From: DASUAO01 sp046484625
GTDB lineage: Bacteria; Actinomycetota; Acidimicrobiia; IMCC26256; PALSA-555
DNA length: 64,000 bases
Reading direction: 5' to 3'
Assembly: GCA_046484625.1 (NCBI GenBank)
Contig: JAWOIO010000192.1
Coordinates: 5,672 to 69,671, forward strand
A program made the position numbers and the translations under genes. Positions 1-9,097 of this stretch are shown piece by piece. Under the pieces are notes generated by a model. The model saw only the letters and a list, made by a program, of their open reading frames with translations. It searched no databases and was not told the DNA's origin. Position 1 is the stretch's first letter; each line of letters begins with the position of its first letter.

Positions 1-207
1 ATCGTGGCTCCGGGGCCTATCGTGACGGCGATGACCGAGACGATGCCCCCGGAGTGGCGCAGCGCCATGGAGATGACGGTCCCGCTGGGTCGACTCGGCA
101 CCCCCGAGGAGGTCGCAGCAGCCGTCGATTTCCTCTGCACCGACGCCGCGGGCTACGTCACCGGGGCGATCATCCCGGTCGACGGCGGCCTCGGCATGGG
201 GCACTGA
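1..207 (+). CDS. 3-oxoacyl-ACP reductase-like SDR, C-terminal fragment
   Basis: The open frame runs in from before the window and gives 68 residues ending in TGA. The fragment has the C-terminal short-chain dehydrogenase pattern: APGPIVTAM (the loop after the active site, near the cofactor), then PLGRLGTPEEVA, then the closing strand YVTGAIIPVDGG. This is the usual ending of FabG-type 3-oxoacyl-ACP reductases, which reduce 3-oxoacyl chains with NADPH. The catalytic Ser/Tyr/Lys lie upstream of the window and cannot be checked. It is followed 81 bp later by an acyl carrier protein and FabF, which supports a fatty-acid synthesis role. Family assignment is firm; exact substrate is inference. Confidence 0.85.
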   Translation: MVAPGPIVTAMTETMPPEWRSAMEMTVPLGRLGTPEEVAAAVDFLCTDAAGYVTGAIIPVDGGLGMGH

Positions 208-288
208 GCACCCACCGCGACGGGGCGGCGCGCACCGGCGCGGACCACTGACGATCATCGACCCCCACAAGCCGAAGGAGCACACCGG

Positions 289-537
289 ATGGAACGTGAC
301 GAGGCACTCACCGCACTGCGGGAGGTGGCCGTCGAGGTCCTCAGCGTCGAGCCCGACGTCGTGACCGAGGACGCCCGGTTCAAGGAGGATCTCGATGCCG
401 ACAGCCTCGACCTCGTCGAGCTGGTGATGGGCCTCGAGGAGCGGTTCGACATCTCGGTCCCCGAAGAGGACCTCGAGGGTGTCGCCACCGTCGGCCACGC
501 CGTCGACCTCGTGATGAACAAGGTCGCCGCGAAGTAA
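289..537 (+). CDS. acpP: Acyl carrier protein
   Basis: An 82-residue acidic protein, the normal size of a free acyl carrier protein. The phosphopantetheine attachment motif [10 protein letters not shown] is present, with the modifiable serine at residue 39. It carries growing acyl chains for the fatty-acid synthase enzymes encoded around it. An AAGGAG ribosome binding site lies about 9 nt before the ATG. Its TAA stop shares one base with the ATG of the next gene (TAATG), so translation is probably coupled to FabF. Whether this is the housekeeping ACP or a dedicated one for this cluster cannot be told from the window. Confidence 0.92.
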   Translation: MERDEALTALREVAVEVLSVEPDVVTEDARFKEDLDADSLDLVELVMGLEERFDISVPEEDLEGVATVGHAVDLVMNKVAAK

Positions 538-1784
538 TGAGCGAGCTGCTCGACCACGCTGGTCGTCCGCGCGTCGCCGTCACCGGCATCGGGGTCAAGG
601 CCCCGGCCGGCAACGACGTCACGACGCTGTGGGCCAACGTGCGAGCAGGGCGGTCGATGGCACGCGAGATCGAGCAGTTCGACCCCTCGGACCTCGCGGT
701 TCGCTTCGCCTGCGAGGTCCGCGACTTCGACCCGGTCGAGTACTTCGGGCCCAAGGAGGTGCGCCGCCAGGACCGGGTGACGCACTTCGGGTTCGCGGCC
801 GCGGTCGACGCGGTCACCGACGCCGGCGAGCTCGGCGCTGACCCGAGCCGGTGCGCCGTCATCGCATCCACGGGTGTCGGCGGGCTCAACACGCTCCAGG
901 AGAACGTGACCAACTTCCTGCAGAAGGGCGCGAACCGGGTGAGCCCGTTCTTCGTCCCCATGCTGATGCCCAACGCGACGGCAGGCGCGATCTCCATCCA
1001 CTTCGGCTTCACCGGCGTGTCCATGTGCGTCTCGACGGCCTGCGCGGCCGGGGCGAACGCCATCGGCGAGGGCGTCCGGATGATCCGCGACAGCTCCGCC
1101 GACGTCGTGGTCGCGGGCGGCACCGAGGCGTTCACGTCCGTCACTGTCGCGGCGTTCGCCCGCATGGGCGCGCTCAGCACTCGCAACGACGCCCCAGAGC
1201 TCGCCTCCCGACCGTTCGACGCCGACCGGGACGGCTTCGTCATGGCCGAGGGTTCGGCGTTCTTCGTGCTCGAGTCCCTGGCGCGCGCCCGCGAGCGCGA
1301 TGCAACGGTGTACGGCGAGGTGGCCGGCTACGGACGCAACTCCGACGCGTTCCACATCACGGCCCCCTCTCCCGGCGGGGTCGGCGCTGCGACCTGCATG
1401 CAGCAGGCGATCGAGGACGCCGGCCTCACCCCGGCCGACATCGGACACATCAATGCGCACGGCACCTCCACGCCGCTCAACGACGCCGCCGAGACCGAGG
1501 CCATCCACAAGGTGTTCGGCGACCCAGCACCGCCGGTCACCGGGAGCAAGGGCGTGCTCGGTCACATGGTCGGTGCCGCGGGTGCCGTCGAGGCCGTCAT
1601 CGCGCTGCTCTCGATCGCCGATGGCGTCGTCCCGCCCACCGCGAACTTCGAACGCCCCAGCGAAGACGCCGCGCTCGACGTGGTCGCGGGCGACGTCCGT
1701 GAGGTGGGAGCGAAGCCGGTCGTGTCGAACTCGTTCGGGTTCGGTGGGCACAACGCCTCGCTGGTGCTGACACCCACGGCGTGA
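537..1784 (+). CDS. fabF: Beta-ketoacyl-ACP synthase II
   Basis: A 415-residue thiolase-fold condensing enzyme that elongates acyl-ACP with malonyl-ACP. The catalytic triad is complete: Cys169 in VSTACAAG, His308 in NAHGTSTPLND and His343 in GSKGVLGHMVG. Length is typical for KAS I/II. It overlaps the ACP stop by one base and the downstream carboxyltransferase by a GTGA, so the three genes are one operon. FabB/FabF chain-length preference cannot be decided by eye; FabF is the better name for a stand-alone actinobacterial enzyme. Confidence 0.93.
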   Translation: MSELLDHAGRPRVAVTGIGVKAPAGNDVTTLWANVRAGRSMAREIEQFDPSDLAVRFACEVRDFDPVEYFGPKEVRRQDRVTHFGFAAAVDAVTDAGELGADPSRCAVIASTGVGGLNTLQENVTNFLQKGANRVSPFFVPMLMPNATAGAISIHFGFTGVSMCVSTACAAGANAIGEGVRMIRDSSADVVVAGGTEAFTSVTVAAFARMGALSTRNDAPELASRPFDADRDGFVMAEGSAFFVLESLARARERDATVYGEVAGYGRNSDAFHITAPSPGGVGAATCMQQAIEDAGLTPADIGHINAHGTSTPLNDAAETEAIHKVFGDPAPPVTGSKGVLGHMVGAAGAVEAVIALLSIADGVVPPTANFERPSEDAALDVVAGDVREVGAKPVVSNSFGFGGHNASLVLTPTA

Positions 1785-3163
1785 CCAACCACCGTCCGTC
1801 CACGCCCATCGCTGCCCGTCGCAGCGAGGCGGCGACGGCGGCGCTCAACGACCACAACGGGCGACCGGTCGTCGAGTTCGACATCCGCGGTGGCAAGCAC
1901 GTCGGCGCCATCGGTCCTCCGGAGGGACGCACCCTCGCAAGCGCGATCCGGCGCGCGTCCGAGGTGGGCGCCCCGGTGTTCGGCACGATTGCGTCCTCCG
2001 GCGCCGACGTCACCGAAGGGGTCGCGTCGCTGCACGCCTGGGGCGAGGTCGCACGCGCGATGGCCGACGCGTCGGGCGTCGTCCCCGTCGTGCTGCTCGT
2101 CGTGGGTCCCTGCGTGTCGGGTCCGGCACTCCTGCTCGGGCTCGCCGACGTCGTGGTGATGACCGAGGACTCGTTCGCCTACGTCACCGGGCCGGACACC
2201 GTGCGCTCGTTCACCGGGATCGACGTCGACAGCCGGTCGCTCGGCGGTGCACCGCTCCACGCGACCCGCAGCGGTGTCTCGGCTGCCGTGGTCGCCGACG
2301 AGGCCGAAGGGCGGGAGCTCGTGCGGGCGCTCCTCGACTACCTCCCGTCGAACCACCTCGACGACCCGCCACGCTGGACCACCGACGACCCGGTCGACCG
2401 CCCCTGCACCCGTGCCGCGACCGCGGTCCCGGCGCGGTCGAACGCCGCCTACGACGTGCGGATCGTCGTCGAGGACGTGCTCGACGCCGCCTCGTTCCTC
2501 GAGCTGCGTCCCCAGCACGCCTCGAACCTCGTCACCGGACTCGGCCGCCTCGACGGCAGGACCGTCGGGATCGTCGCGAACCAGCCTCATCAGCGCGCGG
2601 GGACGATCGACATCGAGGCCTCCGAGAAGGCGGCGCGGTTCGTCCAGTGGTGCGACTGCTTCAACATCGCGCTGATCACGTTCGTCGACACCCCGGGCTT
2701 CGAGCCCGGCAAGGACCTCGAGTGGCGGGGCATGATCCGCCACGGCGCCGAGCTCGTGTACGCATACGCGAATGCCACGGTCCCCCGACTGTGTCTGGTG
2801 CTGCGCAAGGCCTACGGCGGCGCGTACATCGTCATGGACTCCAAGGGGCTCGGCAACGACTGGTGCGGTGCGTGGCCGTCCGCCGAGATCGCGGTGATGG
2901 GAGCGCCCGGCGCGGTGGGGATCCTGCACGGTCGGCACCTGCGGGACATCGAGGACCCCGACGAGCGCCTCCGGGAGCGGGCAGCCCTCGAGCACGAGTA
3001 CGAGGATCGTTTCGCCAACCCGTACGTCGCCGCCGAATGGGGATTCGTGGACGACGTCCTCCCGGCGTCGGAGACACGACGGGTGCTCGCCAGCGCGCTC
3101 GACCGCCTCTCCACCAAGCGCGAGATGGGTCCGAGGCGCCGCCACGGCAACACGCCCTTGTAG
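1781..3163 (+). CDS. Acyl-CoA carboxylase carboxyltransferase (beta) subunit
   Basis: A 460-residue protein with two crotonase-type carboxyltransferase halves, as in AccD/PccB subunits that move CO2 from biotin to acetyl- or propionyl-CoA. The C-terminal half has VDTPGFEPG near residue 304, then the RKAYGGAYIVMDSKGLG stretch and the WPSAEIAVMGAPGAVGIL segment characteristic of PccB/AccD5. At 460 residues it is shorter than the usual 510-550, and the N-terminal half starts late (no clear N-terminal CT opening), so the first domain looks trimmed. The GTG start overlaps the fabF stop (GTGA). Placement beside ACP and FabF suggests malonyl-CoA supply for this synthase. Substrate is inferred; the biotin-carrying subunit is not in the window. 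Confidence 0.8.
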   Translation: MTNHRPSTPIAARRSEAATAALNDHNGRPVVEFDIRGGKHVGAIGPPEGRTLASAIRRASEVGAPVFGTIASSGADVTEGVASLHAWGEVARAMADASGVVPVVLLVVGPCVSGPALLLGLADVVVMTEDSFAYVTGPDTVRSFTGIDVDSRSLGGAPLHATRSGVSAAVVADEAEGRELVRALLDYLPSNHLDDPPRWTTDDPVDRPCTRAATAVPARSNAAYDVRIVVEDVLDAASFLELRPQHASNLVTGLGRLDGRTVGIVANQPHQRAGTIDIEASEKAARFVQWCDCFNIALITFVDTPGFEPGKDLEWRGMIRHGAELVYAYANATVPRLCLVLRKAYGGAYIVMDSKGLGNDWCGAWPSAEIAVMGAPGAVGILHGRHLRDIEDPDERLRERAALEHEYEDRFANPYVAAEWGFVDDVLPASETRRVLASALDRLSTKREMGPRRRHGNTPL

Positions 3164-3216
3164 GGACCGCCCGCCGCGCGCGCCACCGATAGGATCGCCG
3201 GGCCTTGGGAGGAACC

Positions 3217-3972
3217 ATGCTGCTCGACGGGAAACGCATTCTGGTCACCGGCGTCCTGAACGACGCGTCGATCGCGTTCACGGTGGCCCGCCGAGCCCAG
3301 GAAGAGGGCGCCGAGGTCGTCCTCACGTCGTTCGGACGGGTCATGCGGCTCACCGAGCGCACCGCCAAGCGGCTCCCCACCGAACCCACGGTCGTCGAGC
3401 TCGACGTGAGCAACCCCGACGACCTCGACGCGCTCGCCGAGCGCGTCGGTGGTCACCTCGACGGCGTGCTCCACGCCATCGGGTTCGCGCCCGAGTCCTG
3501 CCTCGGGGGCGGGTTCCTCACGGCGCCGTGGGAAGACGTCGCGGTGGCGCTCCAGGTCTCGGCGTACTCGCTGAAGGCCCTCGGCGTCGCCGCGCTCCCG
3601 CTCATGAGCCCGGGCGGCTCGATCGTCGGGCTCGACTTCGACAACACCCAGGCCTGGCCGGTCTACGACTGGATGGGCGTCGCCAAGTCGGCGTTCGAGT
3701 CCACCGCCCGGTACCTGGCTCGCGACCTCGGTCCCAAGGGGGTCCGGGTCAACCTCGTCGCCGCGGGCCCCATCCGCACGATGGCGGCGAAGAGCATCCC
3801 CGGCTTCGAGGCGTTCGAGGAGGTGTGGACCCAGCGGGCACCGCTCGGTTGGGACATCCGGGATCCCGAGCCGGTCGCGAACGCATGTGTGGCACTGTTC
3901 TCGGACCTCTTCCCCGCCACGACGGGTGAGATGCTCCACGTCGACGGCGGCTTCCACGCCGTCGGCGCCTGA
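3217..3972 (+). CDS. fabI: Enoyl-ACP reductase, InhA-like
   Basis: A 251-residue atypical SDR that reduces the trans-2-enoyl-ACP double bond with NADH. It closely follows the InhA pattern: LLDGKRILVTG at the N-terminus, HAIGF (residues 86-90), NPGGSIVG-like SPGGSIVGLDF, and the catalytic pair Tyr150 and Lys157 in YDWMGVAK, followed by RVNLVAAGPIRTMA. I chose ATG 3217 because GGAGG ends 4 nt before it; the in-frame TTG at 3205 lacks such a site. It completes the elongation cycle with the upstream FabF and ACP. Ligands of InhA-type enzymes are usually long acyl-ACPs; that is family knowledge, not seen here. Confidence 0.92.
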   Translation: MLLDGKRILVTGVLNDASIAFTVARRAQEEGAEVVLTSFGRVMRLTERTAKRLPTEPTVVELDVSNPDDLDALAERVGGHLDGVLHAIGFAPESCLGGGFLTAPWEDVAVALQVSAYSLKALGVAALPLMSPGGSIVGLDFDNTQAWPVYDWMGVAKSAFESTARYLARDLGPKGVRVNLVAAGPIRTMAAKSIPGFEAFEEVWTQRAPLGWDIRDPEPVANACVALFSDLFPATTGEMLHVDGGFHAVGA

Positions 3973-3989
3973 ACTCCTCTGGAGGGACC

Positions 3990-4403
3990 ATGAAGGACCT
4001 GACGACCGACGAGCGACTCGCCCAGATCCCTCTCTTCGCCGGACTCTCGAAGAAGGAGCTCGCCGCCGTGTCGGGCCTCGCCACCCGCCTGGACCTGCCG
4101 GCCGGCAAGGAGCTCACCAAGCAGGGCGAGACCGGCAACGAGTTCCTGATCATCCTCGACGGTGAGGTCGACGTGATCATCGACGGCAACGTGGTCGCGA
4201 CCAGGGGCTCCGGTGACTACTTCGGCGAGATCGCCCTGCTCTCCGAGCGGCCGCGCACTGCGACCGTCGTGGCGAAGACCCCGATCGCGATCGAGGTGAT
4301 CGGCCGGCGTGAGTTCCGCGCCCTCGTCGACGACCAACCCGCCATCGAGGCCCAGCTCCGGGCGGTCATGGCCGAGCGACTCGACGCCGACGACCTCGAC
4401 TGA
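3990..4403 (+). CDS. Cyclic nucleotide-binding domain protein
   Basis: A 137-residue protein made almost wholly of one cyclic-nucleotide-binding (CRP/cNMP) beta-barrel. The phosphate-binding cassette is visible as GDYFGEIALL followed by RPRTATV (about residues 74-93). There is no helix-turn-helix, kinase or channel segment, so it is a stand-alone sensor module rather than a transcription factor. GGAGG lies 5 nt before the ATG. It starts 18 bp after fabI on the same strand and may be co-transcribed. What it reports to is unknown. Confidence 0.8.
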   Translation: MKDLTTDERLAQIPLFAGLSKKELAAVSGLATRLDLPAGKELTKQGETGNEFLIILDGEVDVIIDGNVVATRGSGDYFGEIALLSERPRTATVVAKTPIAIEVIGRREFRALVDDQPAIEAQLRAVMAERLDADDLD

Positions 4404-4436
4404 TCGGCGCGCCACTCGCCCGCTCGGGTCTGCCAC

Positions 4437-4901
4437 TCAGGCCTCGAGGACGTCGGTGACCTTCGGGACGGTGTCCTTCGGGCTCACCTTGGTGAAGGCG
4501 CCGGCGATCTTCCCCGATGCGTCGACGACGAACGCCGATCGGACGATCCCCATGTACTTCTTGCCGTACATGGACTTCTCGCCCCAGACGCCCCACTTCT
4601 CGGCGATGGCGTGGTCCTCGTCGGCGAGCAGTGGGAACCCGAGGTCGTACTTCTCGTCGAACTTCTTCTGCTTCGCGGGTGGGTCGGGGCTGATGCCGAG
4701 CACGACCGTCTTGAGCTTCTTGAAGTCGGGCATCGCATCGCGCAGCGCGCACGACTGTGTCGTGCACCCCGGGGTGTCGGCCTTCGGGTAGAAGTACACG
4801 ACGACGGGTTTGCCCTTGAAGTCCGACAGCTTGACCTTCTTGCCCCGTTGGTCGACCAGGGTGAACGCGGGTGCGCGCTTCCCCACCTCGAGCTGGGCCA
4901 C
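4437..4901 (-). CDS. bcp: Thiol peroxidase, Bcp/PrxQ-type peroxiredoxin
   Basis: A 154-residue cytosolic peroxiredoxin that reduces hydroperoxides using thioredoxin-type donors. The peroxidatic Cys46 is in the motif TPGCT, and the resolving Cys51 lies five residues on (CTTQSC), the PrxQ arrangement. The N-terminus VGKRAPAFTLVDQRG is standard. Conventional cysteines are used here, unlike the UGA-containing thioredoxin-like gene at 37490. It is convergent with the cyclic-nucleotide-binding gene (33 bp apart) and divergent from the dienelactone hydrolase (41 bp). Confidence 0.93.
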   Translation of the reverse strand: MAQLEVGKRAPAFTLVDQRGKKVKLSDFKGKPVVVYFYPKADTPGCTTQSCALRDAMPDFKKLKTVVLGISPDPPAKQKKFDEKYDLGFPLLADEDHAIAEKWGVWGEKSMYGKKYMGIVRSAFVVDASGKIAGAFTKVSPKDTVPKVTDVLEA

Positions 4902-4942
4902 TCAGATGCTCCTCTCGTCGTGATCTCGTAGTGTGACACGCC

Positions 4943-5728
4943 ATGAGCAATGCATTCGACGGCTTCACCGCGAGCGACTTCTCCCACGACGGCATCACCC
5001 GCCCGGTGTACGCGGGCGGCACCGGGCCGGCGGTGATCGTCATCCACGAGGTCCCGGGCCTCCACCCGGGCGTGATCGACTTCGGCCGCCGCGTCGTCGA
5101 CCGCGGCTTCCACGTGCGGATGCCCTCGCTCTTCGGTACGCCGGGCAAGCCGTTCGGCGCGGTGTACTCGATGCGCTCGATGGTCTCCGGATGCGTGGCG
5201 AAGGAGTTCAGCTCGTGGGCGCTCGACCGCACGAGCCCGATCTCGTCGTGGCTGCGGGCACTCGCCGCCGACGCCCACGAGGCGTGCGGCGGGCCGGGCG
5301 TCGGCGCGGTCGGGATGTGCTTCACGGGAGGCTTCGCGCTCGGGATGATGCTCGACGAGCGGATGCAGGCGCCGGTCCTCAGCCAGCCGTCCCTCCCCTT
5401 CGCGGTGGGCAAACGCCGGAAGGCGTCGGTGGGGATCAGCGACGCCGACCTCGAGGCGCTCAGCGGACGCGCGGCGGCCGGAGCGTGCGTGATGGGGCTG
5501 CGCTTCACCGGGGATCCGCTCGTCCCGGCGGCTCGGTTCGCCACCTTGCGCGACGCGCTCGGCGACGGCTTCATCGCGGTCGAGATCGACTCGTCGAAGG
5601 GGAACCCGCACGGGATCAAGCGGACGGCGCACTCGGTGCTCACGCTCGACCTCGTCGACGAGCCGGGGCACCCGACCCACGACGCGCTCGAGCGGGTGCT
5701 CACGTTCTTCGACGACCGGCTCCGCTGA
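4943..5728 (+). CDS. Dienelactone hydrolase family protein
   Basis: A 261-residue alpha/beta hydrolase of the dienelactone hydrolase type. Glu36 lies in VIHEVPGL and the nucleophile Cys126 in VGMCFTGG, both hallmark positions of this family, where cysteine replaces serine. A histidine near the C-terminus (AHSVLTLD) could complete the triad. Members hydrolyse lactones or small esters; the substrate is unknown. No signal peptide, so cytosolic. It converges with the oxidoreductase ending at 5747. Confidence 0.85.
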   Translation: MSNAFDGFTASDFSHDGITRPVYAGGTGPAVIVIHEVPGLHPGVIDFGRRVVDRGFHVRMPSLFGTPGKPFGAVYSMRSMVSGCVAKEFSSWALDRTSPISSWLRALAADAHEACGGPGVGAVGMCFTGGFALGMMLDERMQAPVLSQPSLPFAVGKRRKASVGISDADLEALSGRAAAGACVMGLRFTGDPLVPAARFATLRDALGDGFIAVEIDSSKGNPHGIKRTAHSVLTLDLVDEPGHPTHDALERVLTFFDDRLR

Positions 5729-5746
5729 GCAGATCGACCGACGCCG

Positions 5747-6715
5747 TCAGACCGTGACGACGACCTTCCCCCTGACCTGGCCATCTTCGAGTGCGCGGAT
5801 CGCATCGGCCGCTTCGGCCAGGGGGTAGGTGCGCTCGACAACCGGCGTCAGGGTCCCGGCCGCGAGCATCCCGGCCAGCACGGCGATGTCCTCGCCGAGC
5901 TCCTTCGAGACGAACGCCCGCAGGTGCTGACCGATGAGCGGTGACCACAGCGCCGCCCAGAGGTTGCGCTGGAGCCCACCGACCCAGGGGCCACCTTCCT
6001 CGCCCCCGACGATGACCAACGTCCCCGTCGGGGTGAGCACCCGGCGCAGCGCTCGCAACGTCCGGTTCCCCGCGATGTCGATCACGACGTCGTACCGCAC
6101 CCCACCCTCGACGATGTCGTCGCGTGTGTAGTCCACGACGTGGTCGGCGCCGATCGAGCGGACCAGGTCCAGCTTCGCCGTGCTGCACACGCCGGTGACC
6201 TCGGCTCCGGCGCCCTTGGCGATCTGCACCGCGAAGGTCCCGACACCCCCGGCCGCGCCGATCACCAGCACCGACTGGCCGAACCGGACCTTGCCGACGT
6301 CGCGCACCGCCTGCAGGGCGGTCAGGCCCGAGATCGCCACTGCCGCCGCCTGCTCGAACGACGTCCCCTCGGGTTTCCGGACCAGCTTCTCGGCGGGCGC
6401 GACTGCGAGCTCCGCGTAGGTCCCCGTGCCGATCCCGAAGACCTCGTCGCCCGGCGCGAACCCACTCACACGCGTCCCGACCCGTTCGACGACCCCGGCG
6501 ACATCCATCCCCGGGACCCGGATGCGCGGTCGACGGACCCCGAACATGGGCCGGGCGACGTACGGCCGGCCGACCATCATGTGCCAGACCCCGCGATCGA
6601 CCCCCGCAGCGCGCACCCGCAGCAGCACTTCACCGGCGCCCGGCTCGGGGGCCGCGACCTCGTCGAGCCGGAGCACGTCGGCCGAGCCGTAGGTGTCGTG
6701 GACGATCGCCTTCAC
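5747..6715 (-). CDS. Quinone oxidoreductase-like medium-chain dehydrogenase
   Basis: A 322-residue zinc-independent medium-chain dehydrogenase/reductase. The N-terminal GroES-like domain begins KAIVHDTYGSADVLRL, and the nucleotide-binding fold shows VLVIGAAGGVGTFAVQIA. It probably reduces quinones or enones with NADPH. The frame is open further upstream but the GTG at 6715 is chosen because it overlaps the stop of the upstream gene as GTGA and starts the domain correctly. It is the last gene of a minus-strand run beginning with trpF, though its role has no obvious link to tryptophan. Confidence 0.87.
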   Translation of the reverse strand: MKAIVHDTYGSADVLRLDEVAAPEPGAGEVLLRVRAAGVDRGVWHMMVGRPYVARPMFGVRRPRIRVPGMDVAGVVERVGTRVSGFAPGDEVFGIGTGTYAELAVAPAEKLVRKPEGTSFEQAAAVAISGLTALQAVRDVGKVRFGQSVLVIGAAGGVGTFAVQIAKGAGAEVTGVCSTAKLDLVRSIGADHVVDYTRDDIVEGGVRYDVVIDIAGNRTLRALRRVLTPTGTLVIVGGEEGGPWVGGLQRNLWAALWSPLIGQHLRAFVSKELGEDIAVLAGMLAAGTLTPVVERTYPLAEAADAIRALEDGQVRGKVVVTV

Positions 6716-7032
6716 GGCGTGCGCCGCGCCAGCCCGTGGCCGAAGAAGCCACCCTTTGGTCGGGCATGCGCGTGGTAGTGGTCGGGGATCTGACGCATGT
6801 TGTCGTCGACGTAGTGCTCGAAGGTGAAGTGCACCTCCACGACGGCGGCCAGCTGCACGTGCATGTGGGCGCGCTCCGACTCGGGCGGCTCGGTTCCGTG
6901 GCCGCGCCACACGACCATCGGCACCGCGCAGATCTCGCACTCGGCGATCCAGCAGACGTCGTCCTCGTGGTACCACGGCGTGATGCGGGCGGCCTCGCAG
7001 AGGTCGCAGTCGTCCGAGAACGGTCGGGTCAT
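6712..7032 (-). CDS. HIT-like zinc-binding small protein
   Basis: A 106-residue protein with two CxxC pairs (Cys9/Cys12 in DCDLC and Cys32/Cys35 in ECEIC) and a histidine-rich DHYHAHARP near the C-terminus. This resembles a reduced HIT-family fold with a zinc-binding N-terminus, but a full HxHxHxx catalytic motif is not evident. It overlaps the trpA stop (ATGA) on one side and the oxidoreductase start (GTGA) on the other, so it is translated with the trp genes. Function unknown; a link to tryptophan synthesis is only positional. Confidence 0.72.
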   Translation of the reverse strand: MTRPFSDDCDLCEAARITPWYHEDDVCWIAECEICAVPMVVWRGHGTEPPESERAHMHVQLAAVVEVHFTFEHYVDDNMRQIPDHYHAHARPKGGFFGHGLARRTP

Positions 7033-7799
7033 CGGTCCAGTGCCTCTCTGAGCTCACGGACGAACGCGTGCGCGCCGTCGGGGCCCTCGCCGCGCAGCAG
7101 CCGGGCGATCAACGCGCTCCCCACGATCACGCCGTCGGCATGGCCCGACGCCTCGACTGCCTGCTCGGCGTTCGAGATCCCCACCCCGAGCAGCACCGGG
7201 AGATCGGTGGCCGCCTTGAGCCGTCGCCCCATCTCCCCCGCCCGCGTGGCCAGCTCGGCGCGTTCCCCCGTGACGCCCAGGAGCGAGACGCCGTAGACGA
7301 ACCCGCGCGACCGGGCACAGATCGCGGCGAGGCGATCCGGCGGGGTGGTCGGCGCGGCGAGCAGGACGGTCTCGATCCCCTCGGCGTCGGCGGCATCGGA
7401 CCATCCGTCGAGCTCGTCGAGCGGGAGGTCGGGCACGATGGCGCCGTCGATCCCGGACGCCGCGAGCGTCGCGGCGAATCGCTCGTGGCCGGCGTGGTGC
7501 ACCGGGTTGTAGTACGTCATCACCACGAGCGGGACCCCGACGTCGAGGTCCGCAGCCTCGGCGACGATGCTGCCTGGTGTCGCGCCGATGTCGAGCGCCC
7601 TTTGCGACGCCTCCTGCACGGTCCGTCCGTCCATCACGGGATCGGAGAACGGGATCCCGATCTCGACCGCGTCCGCGCCGGCATCGGCCACAGCCCGCAC
7701 GACATCGAGCCAGTCGCCCCCGAGACCGCCGGTCACGTACGGGACGAGCAGCTTGGCGCCCGCGGCCCGCTTCGCTCGAAGCGACTCCTCGAGCCTCAT
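7029..7799 (-). CDS. trpA: Tryptophan synthase alpha chain
   Basis: A 256-residue TIM barrel that cleaves indole-3-glycerol phosphate to indole and glyceraldehyde 3-phosphate. The catalytic Glu46 and Asp57 (equivalents of E. coli Glu49 and Asp60) sit in VEIGIPFSDPVMDG. Phosphate-binding glycines appear in LGVGISN and GVIVGSA near the end. It starts 4 bp after trpB, its partner subunit, and overlaps the next gene by ATGA. Confidence 0.97.
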   Translation of the reverse strand: MRLEESLRAKRAAGAKLLVPYVTGGLGGDWLDVVRAVADAGADAVEIGIPFSDPVMDGRTVQEASQRALDIGATPGSIVAEAADLDVGVPLVVMTYYNPVHHAGHERFAATLAASGIDGAIVPDLPLDELDGWSDAADAEGIETVLLAAPTTPPDRLAAICARSRGFVYGVSLLGVTGERAELATRAGEMGRRLKAATDLPVLLGVGISNAEQAVEASGHADGVIVGSALIARLLRGEGPDGAHAFVRELREALDR

Positions 7800-7803
7800 C
7801 GCG

Positions 7804-9036
7804 TCATCCGTTGAGCCTCTCGCCGGTGAGGCGCTCGGCGACGTACGCGGCGTCCTTGTCGCCGCGCCCGGAGAGCGTCACGAGCACCGACGATCCGCTC
7901 GGCACCGCGTGTCCGCTCTCGCGCGCCAGCCAGCCGATCGCGTGCGCGGGCTCCAGTGCCGGCACGATCCCCTCGGTCTCGGCGAGGAGCTGGAAGCCCG
8001 CGATCGCCTCGTCGTCGGTCGCCGACACGTACTCGGCGCGACCCGATGCCGCGAGCGCAGCGTGCTCGGGACCAACGCCCGGGTAGTCGAGGCCGGCGCT
8101 GATCGAATGCGCCTCGAGGATCTGGCCGTCCTCGTCCTGGAGGAAGAGGGACTTCGCTCCGTGCAGCACGCCGGGCACCCCGCGCTCCAGCGACGCACCG
8201 TGCTTCCCCGACTCGAGCCCGAGCCCCGCTGCCTCGACGCCGACGAGCGTCGCGTCGGTCTCGAGAAAGCCTGCGAACGTCCCCATCGCGTTCGACCCGC
8301 CACCCACGCACGCGACCACGTAGTCGGGGTCGGCTCCGAGCATTCGGCGCGTCTGCTCGCGTGCTTCGTCGCCGACGACGCGTTGGAGCTCGCGCACGAT
8401 CCAGGGGTACGGGTGCGGACCGACGACCGACCCGATGCAGTAGTGGGTCGACTCGACGCTGGCAACCCAGTCGCGCAGCGCCTCGTTGATCGCGTCCTTC
8501 AGCGTCGCGCTACCGGACTCGGCGGGCACCACCTCGGCGCCGAGGAGCTGCATGCGCCAGACGTTGAGCTCCTGGCGCTCCACGTCGACGGCACCCATGA
8601 AGACCGTGCAGTCGAGACCGAAGAGCGCGGCGGCCGTAGCCGTCGCGACACCGTGCTGGCCGGCACCGGTCTCCGCGATCACCCGGTGCTTCCCCATCCG
8701 CCGGGTGAGCAGGGCCTGACCCAGCACGTTGTTGATCTTGTGGGAGCCGGTGTGGGTGAGGTCCTCGCGCTTCAGGAACACCCGCAGGCCGAGCCGCTCC
8801 GAGAGCCGGCGGCATTCGGTGACGGGCGTCGGACGGCCGGCGTAGGTCGTGAGCAGCTGGTCGAGCTCGGCCCGGAACTCGGTCGACGCCCACGCGGTAC
8901 GGAACTCGGCCTCGAGCTCGACGAGCGCCGGCACGAGCGTCTCGGGGACGAAGCGGCCTCCGAAATCGCCGAAGCGTCCCAGACCGGCCGGCTCCGGGCC
9001 GACGGTGGTGGGGACGGTCGTCCCGCGTGCGGTCAT
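7804..9036 (-). CDS. trpB: Tryptophan synthase beta chain
   Basis: A 410-residue PLP enzyme that condenses indole with serine to give tryptophan. The PLP lysine is Lys100 in [10 protein letters not shown], and the phosphate-binding loop [10 protein letters not shown] is intact. The N-terminal [13 protein letters not shown] is the standard TrpB1 signature. It lies between trpF (61 bp upstream) and trpA (4 bp downstream) in a compact minus-strand operon. Confidence 0.97.
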   Translation of the reverse strand: MTARGTTVPTTVGPEPAGLGRFGDFGGRFVPETLVPALVELEAEFRTAWASTEFRAELDQLLTTYAGRPTPVTECRRLSERLGLRVFLKREDLTHTGSHKINNVLGQALLTRRMGKHRVIAETGAGQHGVATATAAALFGLDCTVFMGAVDVERQELNVWRMQLLGAEVVPAESGSATLKDAINEALRDWVASVESTHYCIGSVVGPHPYPWIVRELQRVVGDEAREQTRRMLGADPDYVVACVGGGSNAMGTFAGFLETDATLVGVEAAGLGLESGKHGASLERGVPGVLHGAKSLFLQDEDGQILEAHSISAGLDYPGVGPEHAALAASGRAEYVSATDDEAIAGFQLLAETEGIVPALEPAHAIGWLARESGHAVPSGSSVLVTLSGRGDKDAAYVAERLTGERLNG

Positions 9037-9097
9037 GCGGTGCTCCTGCGTCGACTGGGTGCTCGATGATACGGCTGCGTCTCGCCCACACCCCCGG

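Noticed and set aside
255..1751. A 498-codon open frame on the minus strand opposite acpP/fabF
   Set aside because: Arg/Gly/His/Asp-rich low-information product typical of antisense frames in GC-rich genes; the plus strand carries recognisable ACP and FabF with catalytic residues.
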